From Auanema rhodensis (lineage: Eukaryota > Nematoda > Chromadorea > Rhabditida > Rhabditidae), in assembly GCA_964057225.1 (NCBI GenBank), contig OZ059896.1:1922001-1986000 (forward strand): a stretch of DNA of 64,000 bases, written 5' to 3'. Shown here piece after piece: positions 29,301 through 42,589 of this stretch. The position numbers and the translations under genes are program-made. The first letter of the stretch is position 1. Every line of letters begins with the position of its first letter. Below the pieces are notes generated by a model that saw only the letters and a program-made list of their open reading frames with translations, ran no database searches and was not told the origin of the DNA.

Positions 29301-32300
29301 CGTGAAGAATTAATTTTTTCGTTGAATAACAATGTCCATCGTCTTTGTCTTGAAAAAAGGAATCTAAAAACATCTACTTTTTGTAAATTTATTCTGAAAT
29401 TTTTCGGGAAAATGTTTGTCAAAATGTTTTTGGAAGCAATGTTGAGTGTACATGGAAACTCAACATACACTAATGCATCATTTTTCAAACAATCATAACT
29501 AATTTTTGTATTGAGCGTTTCTTAATGTAGTATAGTACATTCGATGCGGATTTTTAAGCTGCGTCGATCTGTGTTATCAGATTTGCGCTAGCTTAAAAAT
29601 GAACCGAGATATCAACTGATATAGGTTCACACTTATATCCTCGATTTTCACCGTGAAGAATTAATTTTTTTGTTGAATAACAATGTCCATCGTCTTTGTC
29701 TTGAAAAAAGGAATCTAAAAACATCTACTTTTTGTGAAATTATTTTGAAATTTTTCGTGAAAATTTTTGTCAAAATGTTTTTGGAAGCATTGTTGAGTGT
29801 ACATGGAAACTCAACATACACTAATGCATCATTTTTCAAACGATCATAACTAATTTTTGTATTGAGCGTTGCTTAATGTAGTATAGTGCATTCGATGCGG
29901 ATTTTTAAGCTGCGTCGATCTGTGTTATCAGATTTGCGCTAGCTTGAAAATGCACCGAGATATCAACTGATATAGGTTCACACTTATATCCTCGATTTTC
30001 ACCGTGAAGAATTAATTTTTTTGTTGAATAACAATGTCCATCGTCTTTGTCTTGAAAAAAGGAATCTAAAAACATCTACTTTTTGTGAAATTATTTTGAA
30101 ATTTTTCGGGAAAATTTTTGTCAAAATGTTTTTGGAAGCATTGTTGAGTGTACATGGAAACTCAACATACACTAATGCATCATTTTTCAAACGATCATAA
30201 CTAATTTTTGTATTGAGCGTTTCTCCATGTAGTATAGTACATTCGATGCGGATTTTTAAGCTGCGTCGATCTGTGTTATCAGATTTGCGCTAGCTTAAAA
30301 ATGAACCGAGATTTCAACTGATATAGGTTCACACTTATATCCTCGATTTTCACCCTGAAGATTTAATTTTTTCGTTGAATAACATTGTCCATCGTCTTTG
30401 TCTTGAAAAAAGGAATCTAAAAACATCTACTTTTTGTGAAATTATTTCGAAATTTTTCGGGAAAATTTTTGTCAAAATGTTTTTGGAAGCATTGTTGAGT
30501 GTACATGGAAACTCAACATACACTAATGCATCATTTTTCAAACGATCATAACTAATTTTTGTATTGAGCGTTTCTCCATGTAGTATAGTGCATTCGATGC
30601 GGATTTTTAAGCTGCGTCGATCTGTGTTATCAGATTTGCGCTAGCTTGAAAATGCACCGAGATATCAACTGATATAGGTTCACACTTATATCCTCGATTT
30701 TCACCGTGAAGAATTAATTTTTTTGTTGAATAACAATGTCCATCGTCTTTGTCTTGAAAAAAGGAATCTAAAAACATCTACTTTTTGTGAAATTATTTTG
30801 AAATTTTTCGGGAAAATTTTTGTCAAAATGTTTTTGGAAGCATTGTTGAGTGTACATGGAAACTCAACATACACTAATGCATCATTTTTCAAACGATCAT
30901 AACTAATTTTTGTATTGAGTGTTTCCCAATGTAGTATAGTGCATTCGATGTGGATTTTTAAGCTGCGTCGATCTGTGTTATCAGATTTGCGCTAGCTTAA
31001 AAATGCACCGAGATATCAACTGATATAAGTTCACACTTATATCCTCGATTTTCACCCTGAAGAATTAATTTTTTTGTTGAATAACAATGTCCATCGTCTT
31101 TGTCTTGAAAAAAGGAATCTAAAAACATCTACTTTTTGTGAAATTATTTTGAAATTTTTCGGGAAAATTTTTGTCAAAATGTTTTTGGAAGCAATGTTGA
31201 GTGTACATGGAAACTCAACATACACTAATGCATCATTTTTCAAACGATCATAACTAATTTTTGTATTGAGCGTTTCTCCATGTAGTATAGTGCATTCGAT
31301 GCGGATTTTTAAGCTGCGTCGATCTGTGTTATCAGATTTGCGCTAGCTTGAAAATGCACCGAGATATCAACTGATATAGGTTCACACATATATCCTCGAT
31401 TTTCACCGTGAAGAATTAATTTTTTCGTTGAATAACAATGTCCATCGTCTTTGTCTTGAAAAAAGGAATCTAAAAACATCTACTTTTTGTAAATTTATTC
31501 TGAAATTTTTCGGGAAAATGTTTGTCAAAATGTTTTTGGAAGCAATGTTGAGTGTACATGGAAACTCAACATACACTAATGCATCATTTTTCAAACAATC
31601 ATAACTAATTTTTGTATTGAGCGTTTCTTAATGTAGTATAGTACATTCGATGCGGATTTTTAAGCTGCGTCGATCTGTGTTATCAGATTTGCGCTAGCTT
31701 AAAAATGAACCGAGATATCAACTGATATAGGTTCACACTTATATCCTCGATTTTCACCGTGAAGAATTAATTTTTTTGTTGAATGACAATGTCCATCGTC
31801 TTTGTCTTGAAAAAAGGAATCTAAAAACATCTACTTTTTGTAAATTTATTCTGAAATTTTTCGGGAAAATGTTTGTCAAAATGTTTTTGGAAGCAATGTT
31901 GAGTGTACATGGAAACTCAACATACACTAATGCATCATTTTTCAAACGATCATAACTAATTTTTGTATTGAGCGTTTCTCCATGTAGTATAGTGCATTCG
32001 ATGCGGATTTTTAAGCTGCGTCGATCTGTGTTATCAGATTTGCGCTAGCTTGAAAATGAACCGAGATATCAACTGATATAGGTTCACACTTATATCCTCG
32101 ATTTTCACCGTGAAGAATTAATTTTTTTGTTGAATAACAATGTCCATCGTCTTTGTCTTGAAAAAAGGAATCTAAAAACATCTACTTTTTGTGAAATTAT
32201 TTTGAAATTTTTCGTGAAAATTTTTGTCAAAATGTTTTTGGAAGCATTGTTGAGTGTACATGGAAACTCAACATACACTAATGCATCATTTTTCAAACGA

Positions 32301-35110
32301 TCATAACTAATTTTTGTATTGAGCGTTTCTCCATGTAGTATAGTGCATTCGATGCGGATTTTTAAGCTGCGTCGATCTGTGTTATCAGATTTGCGCTAGC
32401 TTGAAAATGCACCGAGATATCAACTGATATAGGTTCACACTTATATCCTCGATTTTCACCCTGAAGATTTAATTTTTTCGTTGAATAACATTGTCCATCG
32501 TCTTTGTCTTGAAAAAAGAAATCTAAAAACATCTACTTTTTGTGAAATTATTTTGAAATTTTTCGGGAAAATTTTTGTCAAAATGTTTTTGGAAGCATTG
32601 TTGAGTGTACATGAAAACTCAACATACACTAATGCATCATTTTTCAAACGATCATAACTAATTTTTGTATTGAGCGTTTCTCCATGTAGTATAGTGCATT
32701 CGATGCGGATTTTTAAGCTGCGTCGATCTGTGTTATCAGATTTGCGCTAGCTTGAAAATGCACCGAGATATCAACTGATATAGGTTCACACTTATATCCT
32801 CGATTTTCACCCTGAAGATTTAATTTTTTCGTTGAATAACATTGTCCATCGTCTTTGTCTTGAAAAAAGAAATCTAAAAACATCTACTTTTTGTGAAATT
32901 ATTTTGAAATTTTTCGGGAAAATTTTTGTCAAAATGTTTTTGGAAGCATTGTTGAGTGTACATGAAAACTCAACATACACTAATGCATCATTTTTCAAAC
33001 GATCATAACTAATTTTTGTATTGAGCGTTTCTCCATGTAGTATAGTGCATTCGATGCGGATTTTTAAGCTGCGTCGATCTGTGTTATCAGATTTGCGCTA
33101 GCTTGAAAATGCACCGAGATATCAACTGATATAGGTTCACACTTATATCCTCGATTTTCACCCTGAAGATTTAATTTTTTCGTTGAATAACATTGTCCAT
33201 CGTCTTTGTCTTGAAAAAAGGAATCTAAAAACATCTACTTTTTGTGAAATTATTTCGAAATTTTTCGGGAAAATTTTTGTCAAAATGTTTTTGGAAGCAT
33301 TGTTGAGTGTACATGGAAACTCAACATACACTAATGCATCATTTTTCAAACGATCATAACTAATTTTTGTATTGAGCGTTTCTTCATGTAGTATAGTGCA
33401 TTCGATGCGGATTTTTAAGCTGCGTCGATCTGTGTTATCAGATTTGCGCTAGCTTGAAAATGCACCGAGATATCAACTGATATAGGTTCACACTTATATC
33501 CTCGATTTTCACCGTGAAGAATTAATTTTTTCGTTGAATAACAATGTCCATCGTCTTTGTCTTGAAAAAAGGAATCTAAAAACATCTACTTTTTGTAAAT
33601 TTATTCTGAAATTTTTCGGGAAAATGTTTGTCAAAATGTTTTTGGAAGCAATGTTGAGTGTACATGGAAACTCAACATACACTAATGCATCATTTTTCAA
33701 ACGATCATAACTAATTTTTGTATTGAGCGTTTCTCTATGTAGTATAGTGCATTCGATGCGGATTTTTAAGCTGCGTCGATCTGTGTTATCAGATTTGCGC
33801 TAGCTTGAAAATGCACCGAGATATCAACTGATATAGGTTCACACTTATATCCTCGATTTTCACCGTGAAGAATTAATTTTTTCGTTGAATAACAATGTCC
33901 ATCGTCTTTGTCTTGAAAAAAGGAATCTAAAAACATCTACTTTTTGTAAATTTATTCTGAAATTTTTCGGGAAAATGTTTGTCAAAATGTTTTTGGAAGC
34001 AATGTTGAGTGTACATGGAAACTCAACATACACTAATGCATCATTTTTCAAACGATCATAACTAATTTTTGTATTGAGCGTTTCTCCATGTAGTATAGTG
34101 CATTCTTTGCGGATTTTTAAGCTCCGTCGATCTGTGTTATCAGATTTGCGCTAGCTTAAAAATGCACCGAGATATCAACTGATATAAGTTCACACTTATA
34201 TCCTCGATTTTCACCCTGAAGAATTAATTTTTTTGTTGAATAACAATGTCCATCGTCTTTGTCTTGAAAAAAGGAATCTAAAAACATCTACTTTTTGTGA
34301 AATTATTTTGAAATTTTTCGGGAAAATTTTTGTCAAAATGTTTTTGGAAGCAATGTTGAGTGTACATGGAAACTCAACATACACTAATGCATCATTTTTC
34401 AAACGATCATAACTAATTTTTGTATTGAGCGTTTCTCTATGTAGTATAGTGCATTCGATGCGGATTTTTAAGCTGCGTCGATCTGTGTTATCAGATTTGC
34501 GCTAGCTTGAAAATGCACCGAGATATCAACTGATATAGGTTCACACTTATATCCTCGATTTTCACCGTGAAGAATTAATTTTTTCGTTGAATAACAATGT
34601 CCATCGTCTTTGTCTTGAAAAAAGGAATCTAAAAACATCTACTTTTTGTAAATTTATTCTGAAATTTTTCGGGAAAATGTTTGTCAAAATGTTTTTGGAA
34701 GCAATGTTGAGTGTACATGGAAACTCAACATACACTAATGCATCATTTTTCAAACGATCATAACTAATTTTTGTATTGAGCGTTTCTCCATGTAGTATAG
34801 TGCATTCTTTGCGGATTTTTAAGCTCCGTCGATCTGTGTTATCAGATTTGCGCTAGCTTAAAAATGCACCGAGATATCAACTGATATAAGTTCACACTTA
34901 TATCCTCGATTTTCACCCTGAAGAATTAATTTTTTTGTTGAATAACAATGTCCATCGTCTTTGTCTTGAAAAAAGGAATCTAAAAACATCTACTTTTTGT
35001 GAAATTATTTTGAAATTTTTCGGGAAAATTTTTGTCAAAATGTTTTTGGAAGCAATGTTGAGTGTACATGGAAACTCAACATACACTAATGCATCATTTT
35101 TCAAACGATC

Positions 35111-35460
35111 ATAACTAATTTTTGTATTAAGCTTTTCTTAATGTAGTATAGTGCATTCGATGCGGATTTTTAAGCTGCGTCGATCTGTGTTAACAGATTT
35201 GCGCTAGCTTAAAAATGCACCGAGATATTAACTGATATAAGTTCACACTTATATCCTCGATTTTCACCCTGAAGAATTAATTTTTTCGTTGAATATTATT
35301 GTCCATCGTTTTTGCCTCAAAAAAAGGAATCTAAAAACATCTACTTTTTGCGAAATTATTTTGAAATTTTTCGAAAAAATTTTGTCAAAATGTTTTTGGA
35401 AGCAATGTTGAGTGTACATGGAAACTCAACATACACTAATGCATCATTTTTCAAACGATC
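35111..35460 (+). repeat. Divergent satellite A monomer (e-type, 350 bp)
   Basis: This monomer differs at many linked sites: TATTAAGCTTTTCTTAATG at its start, GATATTAACTG, GAATATTATTGTCC, TTTTTGCCTCAAAAAAAGG, TTTTTGCGAAATT and TTTTTCGAAAAAATTTTG. It is one base short and lacks the 63-codon frame. Two near-identical units lie at 40725-41074 and 42128-42477. The e-type occurs only in the last 7.4 kb of the array, and the third copy is the last complete monomer before the histone junction. Confidence 0.9.
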
Positions 35461-37566
35461 ATAACTAATTTTTGTATTGAGCGTTTCTCTATGTAGTATA
35501 GTGCATTCGATGCGGATTTTTAAGCTGCGTCGATCTGTGTTATCAGATTTGCGCTAGCTTGAAAATGCACCGAGATATCAACTGATATAGGTTCACACTT
35601 ATATCCTCGATTTTCACCGTGAAGAATTAATTTTTTCGTTGAATAACAATGTCCATCGTCTTTGTCTTGAAAAAAGGAATCTAAAAACATCTACTTTTTG
35701 TAAATTTATTCTGAAATTTTTCGGGAAAATGTTTGTCAAAATGTTTTTGGAAGCAATGTTGAGTGTACATGGAAACTCAACATACACTAATGCATCATTT
35801 TTCAAACGATCATAACTAATTTTTGTATTGAGCGTTTCTCCATGTAGTATAGTGCATTCGATGCGGATTTTTAAGCTGCGTCGATCTGTGTTATCAGATT
35901 TGCGCTAGCTTGAAAATGCACCGAGATATCAACTGATATAGGTTCACACTTATATCCTCGATTTTCACCGTGAAGAATTAATTTTTTCGTTGAATAACAA
36001 TGTCCATCGTCTTTGTCTTGAAAAAAGGAATCTAAAAACATCTACTTTTTGTAAATTTATTCTGAAATTTTTCGGGAAAATGTTTGTCAAAATGTTTTTG
36101 GAAGCAATGTTGAGTGTACATGGAAACTCAACATACACTAATGCATCATTTTTCAAACGATCATAACTAATTTTTGTATTGAGCGTTTCTCCATGTAGTA
36201 TAGTGCATTCGATGCGGATTTTTAAGCTGCGTCGATCTGTGTTATCAGATTTGCGCTAGCTTGAAAATGAACCGAGATATCAACTGATATAGGTTCACAC
36301 TTATATCCTCGATTTTCACCGTGAAGAATTAATTTTTTTGTTGAATAACAATGTCCATCGTCTTTGTCTTGAAAAAAGGAATCTAAAAACATCTACTTTT
36401 TGTGAAATTATTTTGAAATTTTTCGTGAAAATTTTTGTCAAAATGTTTTTGGAAGCATTGTTGAGTGTACATGGAAACTCAACATACACTAATGCATCAT
36501 TTTTCAAACGATCATAACTAATTTTTGTATTGAGCGTTGCTTAATGTAGTATAGTGCATTCGATGCGGATTTTTAAGCTGCGTCGATCTGTGTTATCAGA
36601 TTTGCGCTAGCTTGAAAATGCACCGAGATATCAACTGATATAGGTTCACACTTATATCCTCGATTTTCACCGTGAAGAATTAATTTTTTTGTTGAATAAC
36701 AATGTCCATCGTCTTTGTCTTGAAAAAAGGAATCTAAAAACATCTACTTTTTGTGAAATTATTTTGAAATTTTTCGGGAAAATTTTTGTCAAAATGTTTT
36801 TGGAAGCATTGTTGAGTGTACATGGAAACTCAACATACACTAATGCATCATTTTTCAAACGATCATAACTAATTTTTGTATTGAGCGTTTCTCCATGTAG
36901 TATAGTGCATTCGATGCGGATTTTTAAGCTGCGTCGATCTGTGTTATCAGATTTGCGCTAGCTTGAAAATGCACCGAGATATCAACTGATATAGGTTCAC
37001 ACTTATATCCTCGATTTTCACCCTGAAGATTTAATTTTTTCGTTGAATAACATTGTCCATCGTCTTTGTCTTGAAAAAAGAAATCTAAAAACATCTACTT
37101 TTTGTGAAATTATTTTGAAATTTTTCGGGAAAATTTTTGTCAAAATGTTTTTGGAAGCATTGTTGAGTGTACATGAAAACTCAACATACACTAATGCATC
37201 ATTTTTCAAACGATCATAACTAATTTTTGTATTGAGCGTTTCTCCATGTAGTATAGTGCATTCGATGCGGATTTTTAAGCTGCGTCGATCTGTGTTATCA
37301 GATTTGCGCTAGCTTGAAAATGCACCGAGATATCAACTGATATAGGTTCACACTTATATCCTCGATTTTCACCGTGAAGAATTAATTTTTTCGTTGAATA
37401 ACAATGTCCATCGTCTTTGTCTTGAAAAAAGAAATCTAAAAACATCTACTTTTTGTAAATTTATTCTGAAATTTTTCGGGAAAATGTTTGTCAAAATGTT
37501 TTTGGAAGCAATGTTGAGTGTACATGGAAACTCAACATACACTAATGCATCATTTTTCAAACGATC

Positions 37567-37916
37567 ATAACTAATTTTTGTATTGAGTGTTTCCCAATGT
37601 AGTATAGTGCATTCGATGTGGATTTTTAAGCTGCGTCGATCTGTGTTATCAGATTTGCGCTAGCTTGAAAATGCACCGAGATATCAACTGATATAGGTTC
37701 ACACTTATATCCTCGATTTTCACCCTGAAGATTTAATTTTTTCGTTGAATAACATTGTCCATCGTCTTTGTCTTGAAAAAAGGAATCTAAAAACATCTAC
37801 TTTTTGCGAAATTATTTTGAAATTTTTCGAAAAAATTTTGTCAAAATGTTTTTGGAAGCAATGTTGAGTGTACATGGAAACTCAACATACACTAATGCAT
37901 CATTTTTCAAACGATC
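37567..37916 (+). repeat. Recombinant satellite A monomer (common type fused to e-type)
   Basis: The first two thirds match common subtypes (GAGTGTTTCCCAATG, GATGTGGATTT, CACCCTGAAGATTT, CATTGTCCATCGTC). From about 37806 onward the sequence switches to the e-type signature (TTTTTGCGAAATT, then TTTTTCGAAAAAATTTTG, one base short). The switch lies in an identical stretch, as expected of crossover or a conversion tract between monomers. Confidence 0.85.
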
Positions 37917-40724
37917 ATAACTAATTTTTGTATTGAGCGTTTCTCCATGTAGTATAGTGCATTCGATGCGGATTTTTAAGCTGCGTCGATCTGTGTTATC
38001 AGATTTGCGCTAGCTTGAAAATGCACCGAGATATCAACTGATATAGGTTCACACTTATATCCTCGATTTTCACCGTGAAGAATTAATTTTTTCGTTGAAT
38101 AACAATGTCCATCGTCTTTGTCTTGAAAAAAGGAATCTAAAAACATCTACTTTTTGTAAATTTATTCTGAAATTTTTCGGGAAAATGTTTGTCAAAATGT
38201 TTTTGGAAGCAATGTTGAGTGTACATGGAAACTCAACATACACTAATGCATCATTTTTCAAACGATCATAACTAATTTTTGTATTGAGCGTTTCTCCATG
38301 TAGTATAGTGCATTCGATGCGGATTTTTAAGCTGCGTCGATCTGTGTTATCAGATTTGCGCTAGCTTGAAAATGCACCGAGATATCAACTGATATAGGTT
38401 CACACTTATATCCTCGATTTTCACCGTGAAGAATTAATTTTTTCGTTGAATAACAATGTCCATCGTCTTTGTCTTGATAAAAGGAATCTAAAAACATCTA
38501 CTTTTTGTAAATTTATTCTGAAATTTTTCGGGAAAATGTTTGTCAAAATGTTTTTGGAAGCAATGTTGAGTGTACATGGAAACTCAACATACACTAATGC
38601 ATCATTTTTCAAACGATCATAACTAATTTTTGTATTGAGCGTTTCTCTATGTAGTATAGTGCATTCGATGCGGATTTTTAAGCTGCGTCGATCTGTGTTA
38701 TCAGATTTGCGCTAGCTTGAAAATGCACCGAGATATCAACTGATATAGGTTCACACTTATATCCTCGATTTTCACCCTGAAGATTTAATTTTTTCGTTGA
38801 ATAACATTGTCCATCGTCTTTGTCTTGAAAAAAGAAATCTAAAAACATCTACTTTTTGTGAAATTATTTTGAAATTTTTCGGGAAAATTTTTGTCAAAAT
38901 GTTTTTGGAAGCATTGTTGAGTGTACATGAAAACTCAACATACACTAATGCATCATTTTTCAAACGATCATAACTAATTTTTGTATTGAGCGTTTCTCCA
39001 TGTAGTATAGTGCATTCGATGCGGATTTTTAAGCTGCGTCGATCTGTGTTATCAGATTTGCGCTAGCTTGAAAATGCACCGAGATATCAACTGATATAGG
39101 TTCACACTTATATCCTCGATTTTCACCGTGAAGAATTAATTTTTTCGTTGAATAACAATGTCCATCGTCTTTGTCTTGAAAAAAGAAATCTAAAAACATC
39201 TACTTTTTGTAAATTTATTCTGAAATTTTTCGGGAAAATGTTTGTCAAAATGTTTTTGGAAGCAATGTTGAGTGTACATGGAAACTCAACATACACTAAT
39301 GCATCATTTTTCAAACGATCATAACTAATTTTTGTATTGAGTGTTTCCCAATGTAGTATAGTGCATTCGATGTGGATTTTTAAGCTGCGTCGATCTGTGT
39401 TATCAGATTTGCGCTAGCTTGAAAATGCACCGAGATATCAACTGATATAGGTTCACACTTATATCCTCGATTTTCACCGTGAAGAATTAATTTTTTCGTT
39501 GAATAACAATGTCCATCGTCTTTGTCTTGAAAAAAGGAATCTAAAAACATCTACTTTTTGTAAATTTATTCTGAAATTTTTCGGGAAAATGTTTGTCAAA
39601 ATGTTTTTGGAAGCAATGTTGAGTGTACATGGAAACTCAACATACACTAATGCATCATTTTTCAAACGATCATAACTAATTTTTGTATTGAGTGTTTCCC
39701 AATGTAGTATAGTGCATTCGATGTGGATTTTTAAGCTGCGTCGATCTGTGTTATCAGATTTGCGCTAGCTTGAAAATGCACCGAGATATCAACTGATATA
39801 GGTTCACACTTATATCCTCGATTTTCACCGTGAAGAATTAATTTTTTCGTTGAATAACAATGTCCATCGTCTTTGTCTTAAAAAAAGGAATCTAAAAACA
39901 TCTACTTTTTGTAAATTTATTCTGAAATTTTTCGGGAAAATGTTTGTCAAAATGTTTTTGGAAGCAATGTTGAGTGTACATGGAAACTCAACATACACTA
40001 ATGCATCATTTTTCAAACGATCATAACTAATTTTTGTATTGAGCGTTTCTCCATGTAGTATAGTGCATTCGATGCGGATTTTTAAGCTGCGTCGATCTGT
40101 GTTATCAGATTTGCGCTAGCTTGAAAATGCACCGAGATATCAACTGATATAGGTTCACACTTATATCCTCGATTTTCACCGTGAAGAATTAATTTTTTCG
40201 TTGAATAACAATGTCCATCGTCTTTGTCTTGAAAAAAGGAATCTAAAAACATCTACTTTTTGTAAATTTATTCTGAAATTTTTCGGGAAAATGTTTGTCA
40301 AAATGTTTTTGGAAGCAATGTTGAGTGTACATGGAAACTCAACATACACTAATGCATCATTTTTCAAACGATCATAACTAATTTTTGTATTGAGCGTTTC
40401 TCCATGTAGTATAGTGCATTCGATGCGGATTTTTAAGCTCCGTCGATCTGTGTTATCAGATTTGCGCTAGCTTAAAAATGCACCGAGATATCAACTGATA
40501 TAAGTTCACACTTATATCCTCGATTTTCACCCTGAAGAATTAATTTTTTTGTTGAATAACAATGTCCATCGTCTTTGTCTTGAAAAAAGGAATCTAAAAA
40601 CATCTACTTTTTGTGAAATTATTTTGAAATTTTTCGGGAAAATTTTTGTCAAAATGTTTTTGGAAGCAATGTTGAGTGTACATGGAAACTCAACATACAC
40701 TAATGCATCATTTTTCAAACGATC

Positions 40725-41074
40725 ATAACTAATTTTTGTATTAAGCTTTTCTTAATGTAGTATAGTGCATTCGATGCGGATTTTTAAGCTGCGTCGATCT
40801 GTGTTATCAGATTTGCGCTAGCTTAAAAATGCACCGAGATATTAACTGATATAAGTTCACACTTATATCCTCGATTTTCACCCTGAAGAATTAATTTTTT
40901 CGTTGAATATTATTGTCCATCGTTTTTGCCTCAAAAAAAGGAATCTAAAAACATCTACTTTTTGCGAAATTATTTTGAAATTTTTCGAAAAAATTTTGTC
41001 AAAATGTTTTTGGAAGCAATGTTGAGTGTACATGGAAACTCAACATACACTAATGCATCATTTTTCAAACGATC
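40725..41074 (+). repeat. Divergent satellite A monomer (e-type), second copy
   Basis: It has the same linked variants as the unit at 35111. Together with the unit at 42128 it marks a 4-monomer, 1403-bp higher-order repeat (39674-42477) in which every member recurs in order. The member just before each e-type unit carries GCTCCG in place of GCTGCG. Confidence 0.9.
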
Positions 41075-42127
41075 ATAACTAATTTTTGTATTGAGCGTTT
41101 CTCTATGTAGTATAGTGCATTCGATGCGGATTTTTAAGCTGCGTCGATCTGTGTTATCAGATTTGCGCTAGCTTGAAAATGCACCGAGATATCAACTGAT
41201 ATAGGTTCACACTTATATCCTCGATTTTCACCGTGAAGAATTAATTTTTTCGTTGAATAACAATGTCCATCGTCTTTGTCTTGAAAAAAGGAATCTAAAA
41301 ACATCTACTTTTTGTAAATTTATTCTGAAATTTTTCGGGAAAATGTTTGTCAAAATGTTTTTGGAAGCAATGTTGAGTGTACATGGAAACTCAACATACA
41401 CTAATGCATCATTTTTCAAACGATCATAACTAATTTTTGTATTGAGCGTTTCTCCATGTAGTATAGTGCATTCGATGCGGATTTTTAAGCTGCGTCGATC
41501 TGTGTTATCAGATTTGCGCTAGCTTGAAAATGCACCGAGATATCAACTGATATAGGTTCACACTTATATCCTCGATTTTCACCGTGAAGAATTAATTTTT
41601 TCGTTGAATAACAATGTCCATCGTCTTTGTCTTGAAAAAAGGAATCTAAAAACATCTACTTTTTGTAAATTTATTCTGAAATTTTTCGGGAAAATGTTTG
41701 TCAAAATGTTTTTGGAAGCAATGTTGAGTGTACATGGAAACTCAACATACACTAATGCATCATTTTTCAAACGATCATAACTAATTTTTGTATTGAGCGT
41801 TTCTCCATGTAGTATAGTGCATTCGATGCGGATTTTTAAGCTCCGTCGATCTGTGTTATCAGATTTGCGCTAGCTTAAAAATGCACCGAGATATCAACTG
41901 ATATAAGTTCACACTTATATCCTCGATTTTCACCCTGAAGAATTAATTTTTTTGTTGAATAACAATGTCCATCGTCTTTGTCTTGAAAAAAGGAATCTAA
42001 AAACATCTACTTTTTGTGAAATTATTTTGAAATTTTTCGGGAAAATTTTTGTCAAAATGTTTTTGGAAGCAATGTTGAGTGTACATGGAAACTCAACATA
42101 CACTAATGCATCATTTTTCAAACGATC

Positions 42128-42477
42128 ATAACTAATTTTTGTATTAAGCTTTTCTTAATGTAGTATAGTGCATTCGATGCGGATTTTTAAGCTGCGTCGA
42201 TCTGTGTTATCAGATTTGCGCTAGCTTAAAAATGCACCGAGATATTAACTGATATAAGTTCACACTTATATCCTCGATTTTCACCCTGAAGAATTAATTT
42301 TTTCGTTGAATATTATTGTCCATCGTTTTTGCCTCAAAAAAAGGAATCTAAAAACATCTACTTTTTGCGAAATTATTTTGAAATTTTTCGAAAAAATTTT
42401 GTCAAAATGTTTTTGGAAGCAATGTTGAGTGTACATGGAAACTCAACATACACTAATGCATCATTTTTCAAACGATC
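42128..42477 (+). repeat. Divergent satellite A monomer (e-type), last full unit of the array
   Basis: It is near-identical to the e-type units at 35111 and 40725. It is the last complete monomer before the truncated unit that runs into histone sequence. The detached A scrap at 43412 begins with the same TATTAAGCTTTTCTTAATG signature. Confidence 0.9.
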
Positions 42478-42567
42478 ATAACTAATTTTTGTATTGAGCG
42501 TTTCTCCATGTAGTATAGTGCATTCGATGCGGATTTTTAAGCTGCGTCGATCTGTGTTATCAGATTT
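42478..42567 (+). repeat. Terminal partial satellite A monomer (90 bp)
   Basis: The 122nd unit follows the monomer for 90 bases and stops after CAGATTT, where the next base should be the G of GCGCTAGC. From 42568 the sequence is histone-derived. The break lies between the two 3'-side arms of the dyad seen at monomer positions 62-100. Confidence 0.95.
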
Positions 42568-42589
42568 ACTTCAACTTCTAATCAACAAC
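42566..42589 (+). repeat. 24-bp inverted repeat, left arm
   Basis: The 24 bases from TTACTTCAAC to ATCAACAAC lie just upstream of stem-loop copy 1 and are a perfect reverse complement of 44063-44086. Copy 2 (43494-43517) differs by one base (G for A at the third position). Confidence 0.85.

Larger units (their letters stand above)
1..42477 (+). repeat. Satellite A tandem array, 351-bp monomer, 121 copies
   Basis: The same 351-bp unit, phased here to start at ATAACTAATTTTTGTATT, repeats head to tail without interruption. The arithmetic closes exactly: 121 x 351 = 42471, plus eight monomers with one extra G (TTGGTCC), one with two extra bases near 13772, and four that are one base short, gives 42477. 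Monomers fall into a few subtypes defined by linked differences. The main ones are at monomer positions 28-35 (GTTTCTCC, GTTTCCCA or GTTTCTTA), 52, 101 (G/A), 108 (C/A), 130 (G/A), 159 (C/G) and about 242-275. Subtypes recur in short periodic patterns, which is the hallmark of unequal crossover and gene conversion in satellite DNA. I see no transposon, RNA gene or convincing gene inside. The family is not one I recognise by name. Confidence 0.98.

Noticed and set aside
154-42121. About 107 minus-strand 63-codon frames annotated as individual genes
   Set aside because: They are one frame repeated with the 351-bp satellite period, with no recognisable domain or dedicated promoter. Listed once as a representative feature.
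1-42477. CRISPR array
   Set aside because: The repeat unit is the whole 351 bp with no unique spacers; this is a simple tandem satellite.
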